Shown here: piece after piece, positions 1 through 7,073 of the stretch | Layout of the letters: the number at the start of each line of letters is the position of its first letter | Numbering within the stretch: the first letter of the stretch is position 1 | From: an uncultured Alistipes sp. | Lineage (GTDB): Bacteria; Bacteroidota; Bacteroidia; Bacteroidales; Rikenellaceae | DNA: 64,000 nt | Assembly: GCA_947623965.1 (NCBI GenBank) | Contig: CANQIF010000001.1 | Coordinates: 186,001-250,000 of the forward strand | Direction of reading: 5' to 3' | Made by a program: the position numbers and the translations under genes | The notes under the pieces: generated by a model | What the model was told of the DNA's origin: nothing | Seen by the model: only the letters and a program-made list of their open reading frames with translations | The model's database searches: none

Positions 1-138
1 ATCGGCCCCGCCCTGCTGGCTGGCGGTCAGGCGCTCGCCGACCTGTGGATCTTCATCGTCGCTCCGCTGGTGGGCGCCGCCCTTGCGGCCGGTGTCTGGA
101 AGGTGCTGAGCTGCGAGTGCGGATGCGACAAGAAATAG
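1..138 (+). CDS. aqpZ: Aquaporin (MIP family), C-terminal fragment
   Basis: The reading frame is open from the first base and stops with TAG at 136-138, giving the last 45 residues of a membrane channel. It begins IGPALLAGGQALADLWIFIV, which matches the segment just after the second NPA motif of AqpZ-type aquaporins (NPARS-iGPAL), followed by the final transmembrane helix APLVGAALAAGVWKVL. The short tail SCECGCDKK carries three cysteines and is unusual. Known members are inner-membrane tetrameric water (or small solute) pores. The 5' part, including both NPA motifs, lies outside the window, so water versus glycerol selectivity cannot be judged. A strong terminator follows at 165-204. Confidence 0.82.
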   Translation: MGPALLAGGQALADLWIFIVAPLVGAALAAGVWKVLSCECGCDKK

Positions 139-164
139 CGAAAGCCTCTTGACGCTGAAACGAT

Positions 165-204
165 GCGGCCGTGCGGGAATCCTCCCGTTCGGCCGCTTTC
201 GTTT
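165..204 (+). terminator. Rho-independent terminator after the aquaporin gene
   Basis: GCGGCCGTGCGGGA and TCCCGTTCGGCCGC pair over 14 bp with two mismatches around a four-base ATCC loop, followed by TTTCGTTT. It sits 27 nt after the aquaporin stop and between two convergent genes, so it may also act on lptD transcripts from the other strand. Confidence 0.75.
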
Positions 205-446
205 GCGACGGTTTGGAAAGGTTCGGTCGAAGGCGCCCGCCTCCGGTCATTAGTCCCGGGCTGCCCGCCTTGGGCCGCTTCCGCCGGATTGCTTCTCCGG
301 ATCGCCTGCCGGATCGGGGGGGGCAAGGCTGGCTGCCGCTCGGGTGAACGCTTGGGTCCGGGCGAGGGCAAGAGTGAAGGCAAGGATACAGGCACGGATG
401 CAGGCCCGGGCGAAGGCAAGAACGGCCGCCGCCGGGCCGCCCCGGA
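205..446. repeat. Intergenic spacer with a degenerate hexamer tract and a G8 run
   Basis: This spacer lies between the convergent aquaporin and lptD genes and holds no convincing gene. It has a G8 run at 316-323. Around 358-425 it has an irregular run in which GGC recurs every 6 or 12 bases (ggcaag, ggcacg, ggcccg, ggcgaa), which looks like a decayed microsatellite. It is unlike the modular hairpin islands elsewhere in the window. Confidence 0.45.
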
Positions 447-3400
447 TCAATAGAGATTGTCGTACATCGACTGCGACTTGTCGTACTTGAGGTCCTGCAG
501 CGAGGAGGCCTTGACGCCGATGTTGAAGCTCCAGCTGCGGTGGAAACCGAAGGGAATCCACGAGAAGGACATCTGCCAGCAGTGCAGGTCGCGCGTGATC
601 GAGACGGCCGAGGTGGTGAGCTTGTTCGCCTTGATATCGTAGCCGCCCTGGAACGTGATGCCCATCTTGGGCGTGAGGTTCAGCGAGCCGTTGAATCCGA
701 GCGTCTGCGTGATGTTGCGCCGGTAGCCCGTCGTGCCGTTGTTGACGTAGGCGATCGAGTAGTTGACCGCATAGTTGAAGCCGAAGTTCCACGGCAGCGA
801 GAAGTCGTAGTAGGTCTGCGCCATGTACTGCCTGCGCAGCACGGGATCCATGTGGCCGTAGGGGTCGTAGAAGGGGTTCTGGTACTCGGGCGGGATGCTC
901 GTGATGTCGTTGATGGCCGTCTCGCTGCGATCGGCGCGCGACTTGAAGGTGTAGCCGAACGACCAGCCCAACGAGGTGATGCGCCCCGGGAAGAAGAGCT
1001 TGTCGTAGCGCACGCCCTGCGGTGTCACCCTGTAGGGGTCGAGCGTCGTCGAGAGGTTGATGCCGAAATTCTTGAAGATCGTCGTGCGGAAGGTGAAGGG
1101 GATCGTCGAGAGACGCATCGAGTCGGCCAGGAAGTTGTACGAGCCGCTGATGCGGAGTTCGTCGATGAGCTTGATCTTCTTCACGCCCGAGGTATCGCGC
1201 TTCGAGAGGACCTTCATTTCGAGGTTCTGCGAGAGCGAGAAGTTCATCGACATCGCCCGCCCCGACGAGGGGACGCCGTAGGCGTTGACGCTGTAGGGCG
1301 AGTAGGTCGTGTAGCGTCCCGTCGAGTCGGTCTGCAGCGTGCGGTAGTAGCCGTACTTGGGGTCGGTGAAGTCGGGCGAGTAGGAGAAGCCGACCGAGGG
1401 GGTGATCGTGTGGCGGATCGCCTGGATCTTGCGGTCGCGCCGCTTCTTCGTGAAGTCGTACATGCCGTAGAGGGTCGTCGAGGCCGAGACGCTCAGCGAG
1501 TAGTTGTAGAGACGGTAGAAGCCGTAGTCGGCCGGCAGCGTGTCGGTGCGGTTCGTCACGGGGTTCCACTCGTAGTTCACCCGCTTGAAGTACCACTTTT
1601 CGTTGTAGTTGAACGAGGGGGTGACGTTGATGTAGTTGAAGAGGTTGAACGAGGCCGAGACGGGAATCGTGTGCTCGATGCCGTTCTTCATGTTTTCGAG
1701 CGTCTTTTTCGAGAAGACCTCCTTTTCGGTGGTCGTCACCGAGTTGGTCAGCTTGCCCGTGTACTGCAGCGAGATCTTCTCGTACCAGCGCTCCTTGCCG
1801 ATGCGCTCCTTGCGCTTGAAGGGGTAGACGCGCGAGACGTTGAAGACGACGGTGGGCAGCGTGAGGGCGATCGACTCGTTCTGCGAGTTCTGCGAGATGG
1901 CCATATTGGCCGAGAGCGAGAAGGGGGTGCCCGCCCAGTTCTTCGAGAAGGAGATCGTCGAGTTGGTCTGCGTGGCCAGCATGTCCGTAAGGTTCGTCGC
2001 CGAGTAGCGGCTGTAGCCGCTCGTGGCGAAGTTCACCGAGGCCGAGAAGGTGGTGCCCGGGTTGGCCTTGGGGTCCTGCGAGTGGGTCCACTGAACGCGG
2101 AAGTTCTGCTGCTTGATGTAGTCGGGCTCGCCCTTTTCGCCCGTCGTGATGTTCGAGTACTGGAGGTTGAAGCTGCCGCTGTACTTGTAGCGCTTGATGT
2201 AGCGCGAGGCGGCCGAGGCCTCCCACGAGCCGAGCGTGTAGAGGCCGCCGCGGACCGCCAGGTCGGCGTGGTCGCCGAGGGTGAAGTAGTAGCCCAGGTC
2301 GCGGATGAAGAAGCCCTTCGAATACTCCTCGCCGTAGGTGGGCATCAGCAGGCCCGACTTCGGCCCGCCGCTGATCGGGAAGAAGCCCTCGGGGATGCCG
2401 AGGAAGTAGATCGGGACGTCCTCTAAAACGAGGTAGGCAGGGCCCGTCACGACCTTTTTGCCCGGAATCACCTTGGCCTTGGTCATCGCCAGGTAGAAGT
2501 GCGGGTGGTCCGTGTTGTCGCAGGTGGTGTATTTGCCGTTCTCGATGTTGATCGTGTTGTCGGTCATCTTCTTGACCGATCCGCCCACGAGCCAGCCGTC
2601 GCCCTGCTGCGTGGCGACGCCCTTGATCTTGGCCTTCTTCGTGTCGAGGTGGTAGGTGATCGTATCCATCCGGTAGCTCTCCTCGCCCTCGGTGTACTCG
2701 GGCTTGGTCGCGATCGGCTTGCCGTCGAGGCCGAGCGAGTCGGCCTGCTTGCCGTAGGCGTAGACGAGCTTCGTGTTGAGGTCGATGCGCATGAAGTCGG
2801 CCTTCAGGTTGCTCGTCTGGTAGCTGACGTCGCCTTCGTTGTAGATGTAGACTAACTTGTTGCGGACGTCGTAGACGAGCGAGTCGGTGTTCTTGCCCGA
2901 GATCGGGTCTTCGATGAGCTTCTTCGGCGCCCGGGGCTTGCGCACCGTGTCGCGGCGGAGCGTGTCCGCAGCGAGCGAATCGGCCCCCGCCGGGCTGCGG
3001 CGGAGAGTGTCTGTCGGGAGGGTGTCTGTCGGAGCGGCAGGGGGTGCGGCGGATGTTTCAGCGGCATTCCGGCGGCTGCGGCGGGCATTGCGGCGGGTGT
3101 CACGGGGATCGGAGGCGATGGCGGGGCGGGCTTCCGAGCCGGCGGCAGGCCGGATTCCGCGGCGGGCGGGAGCAGGGGCGGCAGTGCGGACATCGGAGGT
3201 GTCGCGCCGGAGATCCCGACGGCTCGCCGGAAGATCGGGGGCGGGACGCTGCAGGGTGTCCGCGCGTTTTTCGGCCTCGGCGGCGCGCTGTTCCACGCCG
3301 GCGGTACGCTCCGTCTCTCCGGCGGCCTCGGCCTTGGCAGGGCGCCGTTTCGCGCCGGCGGTGTTTTCGCCCCCGGCGGCTCCTTTCTCCCTTGCGATGC

Positions 3401-3644
3401 TTTCGGGTGCGGCGGGGCGCTCCTCCCCGGCAGGCTGCCGGCGCAGTGCAGCGGACCCGGCTGTCTCCGCCTCCGGGTCCGTCTCCGGATCCGCGAGTGC
3501 AGCCGCAACGGCGCGGCGCAGGCTGTCGTTCGAGAAGGGGCCGGCAAACGGACGTGCGGCCGTGATGCCGAAGACGAGCGGCGCGGCGAAGGCGGCGAGG
3601 AGGGCCGAAAGGAGATATTTTGCGGTTCTTTTGTCCAAAATCAC
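447..3644 (-). CDS. lptD: LptD-like outer-membrane LPS assembly protein (OstA family)
   Basis: This 1065-residue protein starts with a basic stretch and hydrophobic segment (KYLLSALLAAFAAPLVFG) fitting Sec export. Residues about 45-235 are an Arg/Ala/Glu/Pro-rich low-complexity region. An OstA/LptA-like region follows, with the typical segment NKLVYIYNEGDVSYQTSNLK and the element YLVLEDVPIYFLGIPEGFFP before the barrel. The remaining roughly 600 residues show the alternating aromatic pattern of a large beta-barrel and end in DNLY. LptD homologues place lipopolysaccharide in the outer leaflet of the outer membrane. The family normally has a shorter N-terminus, so the low-complexity block is an expansion. 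A TATCTTTG -7 box lies at 3743-3750. The gene is divergent from the amidase and convergent with the aquaporin. Confidence 0.88.
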   Translation of the reverse strand: MILDKRTAKYLLSALLAAFAAPLVFGITAARPFAGPFSNDSLRRAVAAALADPETDPEAETAGSAALRRQPAGEERPAAPESIAREKGAAGGENTAGAKRRPAKAEAAGETERTAGVEQRAAEAEKRADTLQRPAPDLPASRRDLRRDTSDVRTAAPAPARRGIRPAAGSEARPAIASDPRDTRRNARRSRRNAAETSAAPPAAPTDTLPTDTLRRSPAGADSLAADTLRRDTVRKPRAPKKLIEDPISGKNTDSLVYDVRNKLVYIYNEGDVSYQTSNLKADFMRIDLNTKLVYAYGKQADSLGLDGKPIATKPEYTEGEESYRMDTITYHLDTKKAKIKGVATQQGDGWLVGGSVKKMTDNTINIENGKYTTCDNTDHPHFYLAMTKAKVIPGKKVVTGPAYLVLEDVPIYFLGIPEGFFPISGGPKSGLLMPTYGEEYSKGFFIRDLGYYFTLGDHADLAVRGGLYTLGSWEASAASRYIKRYKYSGSFNLQYSNITTGEKGEPDYIKQQNFRVQWTHSQDPKANPGTTFSASVNFATSGYSRYSATNLTDMLATQTNSTISFSKNWAGTPFSLSANMAISQNSQNESIALTLPTVVFNVSRVYPFKRKERIGKERWYEKISLQYTGKLTNSVTTTEKEVFSKKTLENMKNGIEHTIPVSASFNLFNYINVTPSFNYNEKWYFKRVNYEWNPVTNRTDTLPADYGFYRLYNYSLSVSASTTLYGMYDFTKKRRDRKIQAIRHTITPSVGFSYSPDFTDPKYGYYRTLQTDSTGRYTTYSPYSVNAYGVPSSGRAMSMNFSLSQNLEMKVLSKRDTSGVKKIKLIDELRISGSYNFLADSMRLSTIPFTFRTTIFKNFGINLSTTLDPYRVTPQGVRYDKLFFPGRITSLGWSFGYTFKSRADRSETAINDITSIPPEYQNPFYDPYGHMDPVLRRQYMAQTYYDFSLPWNFGFNYAVNYSIAYVNNGTTGYRRNITQTLGFNGSLNLTPKMGITFQGGYDIKANKLTTSAVSITRDLHCWQMSFSWIPFGFHRSWSFNIGVKASSLQDLKYDKSQSMYDNLY

Positions 3645-3666
3645 ATCGAATCCCGAAAATTTTCCG

Positions 3667-3674
3667 TACTTTTG
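3667..3674 (+). promoter_or_regulatory. Possible -7 box (TACTTTTG) for the amidase
   Basis: TACTTTTG fits the Bacteroidota -7 consensus TAnnTTTG and lies about 117 nt upstream of the amidase ATG in the divergent spacer. No TTTG -33 element is seen at 19 nt, so the assignment is tentative. Confidence 0.4.
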
Positions 3675-3742
3675 CCGACAAAGTCGGCAAACCGCCCCGC
3701 GAGGCCGTCCGGCTTCGCGAAAGGGCCCTTTTTCAGGCTCGA

Positions 3743-3750
3743 CAAAGATA
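3743..3750 (-). promoter_or_regulatory. -7 box (TATCTTTG) for lptD
   Basis: Read on the reverse strand this is TATCTTTG, a perfect match to the Bacteroidota -7 element, about 100 nt upstream of the lptD ATG. The expected -33 TTTG is not obvious. Confidence 0.55.
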
Positions 3751-3790
3751 GCTAAAAATTTACAGATAGAACCGTTTCGATCCCATTAAA

Positions 3791-5242
3791 ATGCGCGCGC
3801 GTATCATTCTTCCGCTTTTGGCACTTTTCGCCGTATTGCCGTCGGGGCTTCGGGCCGACACGAAACAGGCCTGCGGCGTGCGGGTCGTCGTCCTCGACGC
3901 GGGCCACGGCGGGAACGATCCCGGCGCCCACTATGCAGGGGTCTACGAAAAGGACTTGACGCTGAAGGTGGTCCTGCGGCTCGGCCGCCGCATCGAGCGC
4001 GAGATGCCGGGCGTCGAGGTGGTCTACACGCGCAAGACGGACAAGGCGCTGGCGCCGACCAAGCGCGAGGACCTGCAGCGGCGCGCCGATATCGCCAACC
4101 GGGCGAACGGCGATCTCTTCCTCTCGGTGCATGTCAATGCCGCCCGCTCGCCCTCGGCGCAGGGGGTCGAGACGCTCGTGATGGGCGAATCGCCCAAGGA
4201 GCAGCAGTACAACGAGGAGGCCCTCTTCGATACGAACCGCGACGAACTGATCGATATGTCCGACAAGCGGGAGGCGGCCATCGTCCGCGCCTACATCCAG
4301 AACCTGCAGTTCACCTACGGCGAACACAGCCTGGCGATGGCGCGCTGCATCCAGAACAACTACGTGCGGATCGGCCGGCAGTCGCGCGGCGTCAAGCCGC
4401 AGCTGCTCCGGGTGCTCTACGCCACGAACATGCCCGGCGTGTTGACCGAGATCGGCTTTCTCTCGAACAAGGCAGAGGCGGCGTTTCTCAAGTCGGACAA
4501 GGGAATCGACCGCATTGTCGATGCGCTGTTCCGCTCCGTGAACGACTACTCGGCCTACCTGCTCGAAACGCGTCGCATCGAGGCGGAGGGGGCCGGCGGG
4601 ACGGCGGAGCCTGCGGATGATGATGCGGCGGCAGGGGCAGCGGCCTCGACGTCGGCTTCGAAGGCCCCGGAGGGCTCGGGGACGGTTGCTTCGGCCGGGG
4701 AAAAACCGGCTTCGGCTGCATCGGCCGCTTCGAACGCTTCGGCCTCGAAACCGTCGAAAAAGGCGCCGGCCGAGGGCTCCGCGAAGGGCGACAGCCGCCG
4801 CGAGGAGCGCGAGGCGAAACGAAACGAACGGCGGCAGCCGAAAGCACAGGAGGAGGCCCCGAAATTGTACGATTCCCGGTTGTACAACGGACCTGCCGCA
4901 TCCTCCGATACGGCCAACGGGAGTGCTCCCGCAGCAGCTTCCGGCAAGTCGGAGAAGCGGTCGGACCGGCCGGCCGGCGACGCGAAGCCGGCGGCGGTGC
5001 GCTATACGGTACAGGTGCTCGCCTCGCGAAAGAGCGTTTCGGCGCAGTCGTCCGAATTCAAGGAGTACCGCGGCCGCGTCCGCCGCTACGAAGGGACGGA
5101 GCCCTATAAATATAGATACGGCGTGGGCGAATATGCGACCCGCGCCGAGGCGCTGCAGGCGGCCTCCGTGGTGCGCAGCACCTTCCCGAAAGCCTTCGTC
5201 ACGGCTGTACAGGGCAACCGGGTCGTCGTGCCGAAAAAGTAG
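3791..5242 (+). CDS. N-acetylmuramoyl-L-alanine amidase with C-terminal SPOR domain
   Basis: This 483-residue exported enzyme has a signal peptide at residues 1-22. The Amidase_3 domain (about 30-250) contains DAGHGGNDPG at 36-45, where H39 is the expected zinc ligand. E53 in GVYEKDLTL is the second ligand, SVHVNAA supplies another histidine, and GVLTEIGFLSN carries the catalytic glutamate. Residues about 255-405 are a low-complexity Ala/Ser/Lys/Arg linker. The last 80 residues (YTVQVLASRK to the end) fit a SPOR domain, which binds denuded septal peptidoglycan. It should cleave the stem peptide from glycan strands during cell separation. The following gene is an MCE protein, but a repeat-filled spacer of 0.8 kb separates them, so operon membership is doubtful. 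Confidence 0.93.
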   Translation: MRARIILPLLALFAVLPSGLRADTKQACGVRVVVLDAGHGGNDPGAHYAGVYEKDLTLKVVLRLGRRIEREMPGVEVVYTRKTDKALAPTKREDLQRRADIANRANGDLFLSVHVNAARSPSAQGVETLVMGESPKEQQYNEEALFDTNRDELIDMSDKREAAIVRAYIQNLQFTYGEHSLAMARCIQNNYVRIGRQSRGVKPQLLRVLYATNMPGVLTEIGFLSNKAEAAFLKSDKGIDRIVDALFRSVNDYSAYLLETRRIEAEGAGGTAEPADDDAAAGAAASTSASKAPEGSGTVASAGEKPASAASAASNASASKPSKKAPAEGSAKGDSRREEREAKRNERRQPKAQEEAPKLYDSRLYNGPAASSDTANGSAPAAASGKSEKRSDRPAGDAKPAAVRYTVQVLASRKSVSAQSSEFKEYRGRVRRYEGTEPYKYRYGVGEYATRAEALQAASVVRSTFPKAFVTAVQGNRVVVPKK

Positions 5243-5266
5243 CGGCCGGACGGGAGGAGCTCCGAG

Positions 5267-5890
5267 GCGGGCAGCAGCCTGCGGAGACCGGCGAGCAGCG
5301 TGAAGGAGTTGGCGAGCCCTTATTTGGTGGCATATTGCACACAAAGAGGCGGGCGCAGCCTGCGGAGAGCACGTTCGAAGCGGACCTTCGGGACGCGAGC
5401 TGCGGGCCTCCGCCGGGCGGAGGCTGCGGCCCGCCGATCCCTGCGGGATCGAGAAGATGGCGGGAAAAGGCGATTGCCGATGTTTGCGGCGGAGCCTGCG
5501 GCCCGCTGCGTCCTGCGGGCGCCAAATGCCAGAAGGGTGCGATCGGGTGTATATTCCGGCTCGGGTCGCAGCCTGCGGAGGCCGCGCACGACTGCACGAA
5601 GTTGCGGGCCTCCGCCGCCCCCAGGCTGCGGCCCGCACGGTCCTGACGGACCGGTCCCGATTCGGGACAAGCCCTCCGCGCTGGGGAGCCTGCGGCCCGC
5701 ACGGCTTTTGCAAGGCCGATTCCCACCCGAGGCATGCCCGCAACCGAGCGGACGGGCTTGCTTTCGAGCAGTGCGAGGATGCAGCCCTCCGCCCGGGGGC
5801 GGCTGCGGGCTGCCGACGTCGTAGACGTCGCATTTGTCGCAAAACAGGCGACGGCCGGCGGCTGCGGCCCGCCGACCTCGAATGAGGTCG
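5267..5890 (+). repeat. Repeat island A: alpha/beta modules with six variable hairpins
   Basis: This island fills the spacer between the amidase and mlaD-like genes. An alpha unit starts with GCAGCCTGCGGAG at 5355, has its palindromic core at 5402-5434 and is followed by hairpin CGATCCCTGCGGGATCG (5435-5451). A half core lies at about 5486-5523. A second alpha starts at 5568 with core 5604-5636 and hairpin CGGTCCTGACGGACCG (5638-5653). A partial unit carries hairpin CGGCTTTTGCAAGGCCG (5702-5718). A beta core lies at 5781-5813, followed by hairpins with stems GACGTC (5814-5830) and GACCTC/GAGGTC (5873-5890), spaced 59 nt apart. Reading frames across the island are open because of high GC but resemble no protein. 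From 5891 to 6049 there is only an ordinary leader. Confidence 0.85.
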
Positions 5891-6049
5891 CAGGTACAGC
5901 AAAAACATCGACGACCTCCTCCCTGTCGATGCCCGAAGCGAAGTCCCCGGATGCAACGGGAAACGATACGATGAAAGAAGCGGCACGCGCCGCACGAAGG
6001 CCCGGCGGAAGCCCTCCGCCGGAGCCGATAACAGAGACGAAACAGAACC

Positions 6050-7054
6050 ATGAAACGAGAAGCAAAGATCGGCGTATTCGCCGTGACGATGATTTTGGCG
6101 GCGTGGGCCGGCATCCGCTTTCTGAGCGGGCTGGACATCTTCAGCCGCAATGCCGACTATGTAGCCGCCTACGACCAGGTGTCGGGCCTGCAGAAGGCCT
6201 CGGCGGTGATGATGAAGGGGGTCAAGATCGGGACGGTCTCCGCCATCGAGTTCGACCCGGCGGCGAGCGACAAGGTCTACCTGCATCTGCTCGTCAAGCG
6301 TTCGTACCGCATCCCGAGCGATTCGGAGGCGCGCATCTTCAGCGACGGCTTCCTGGGCGGCAAGGCGATCGAGATCGTCTACGGCTCGGAGCACACCTAC
6401 CTCGAATCGGGCGATACGATCCGCTCGAGCCGCGACCGCGATCTGATGGACGTCGCCGGCTCGGAGCTCGACTTCTTCAAACAGCGCTTTTCGCGGCTGA
6501 CGGACGATCTGAGCCGCACGCTCGGGAATCTGAACGCCATTCTTGAGGCCAATGCGGGCCACTTCGAGACGACGATGGGCAACCTCGAACAGTTGTCGGG
6601 CGACGCCTCCGAGCTGCTGCGCTCCGAGAAGCAGCACCTCGCGGCCATCGCCGGCGAGCTGGCCGCCTTCTCGACGATGCTCGGCGAGAAGGCCGGCCGC
6701 GTCGATACGCTGATCGGCGGGCTGAGCCGCTTCGCCGCCGATCTGGAGGCGCAGGCCGTCGTCGAGAAGCTGGCCGGGACGCTCGACGGCCTGCAGCAGA
6801 TCGTGGAGAAGGCGGGCAGCGGCGAGGGTACCGTGGGCCGTCTGCTCGACGATCCGGCCCTTTACGACGAGCTGGCCGAGACGAGCCGCAACCTCTCGGC
6901 CCTCCTGGCCGACCTGAAGGCGCGCCCGGGACGCTACGTTCACCTCTCGCTCTTCGGCCGCGATCCCGAGAAGGCCGAGCGCAAGGCCGAGAAGAAAGCG
7001 GCGCGCCAGGCCGCCCGCGAGGCGAAGAGGGCCGCGAACGCCCAGGAGCAATAA
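6050..7054 (+). CDS. MlaD/MCE-family lipid-binding protein
   Basis: This 334-residue protein has a single N-terminal membrane anchor (IGVFAVTMILAAWAGIRFL) followed directly by one MCE domain (about 30-115: YDQVSGLQKASAVMMKGVKIGTV and a hydrophobic loop region). Next comes a long helical region (about 130-290) with weak repeats. The extreme C-terminus is a Lys/Arg/Ala-rich tail. MlaD proteins form periplasmic hexamers that bind phospholipids and work with an MlaE permease and MlaF ATPase in lipid traffic between the membranes. No mlaE or mlaF lies alongside, so the partners are elsewhere. mutS2 starts 19 nt after the stop, suggesting co-transcription. Confidence 0.85.
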   Translation: MKREAKIGVFAVTMILAAWAGIRFLSGLDIFSRNADYVAAYDQVSGLQKASAVMMKGVKIGTVSAIEFDPAASDKVYLHLLVKRSYRIPSDSEARIFSDGFLGGKAIEIVYGSEHTYLESGDTIRSSRDRDLMDVAGSELDFFKQRFSRLTDDLSRTLGNLNAILEANAGHFETTMGNLEQLSGDASELLRSEKQHLAAIAGELAAFSTMLGEKAGRVDTLIGGLSRFAADLEAQAVVEKLAGTLDGLQQIVEKAGSGEGTVGRLLDDPALYDELAETSRNLSALLADLKARPGRYVHLSLFGRDPEKAERKAEKKAARQAAREAKRAANAQEQ

Positions 7055-7073
7055 CCCGAACCGCATCCGTACG

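Noticed and set aside
5402..5451. Alpha core plus hairpin as a transcription terminator
   Set aside because: The stems are strong but most copies lack a T tract, occur several in a row, and are found in both orientations relative to genes and far from stop codons. Proper terminators are present separately (for example 27613, 41712, 58350).
5781..5830. Integron attC sites
   Set aside because: Palindromic and variable like attC, but no integron integrase, no GTTRRRY/RYYYAAC core sites and no captured cassettes between units.
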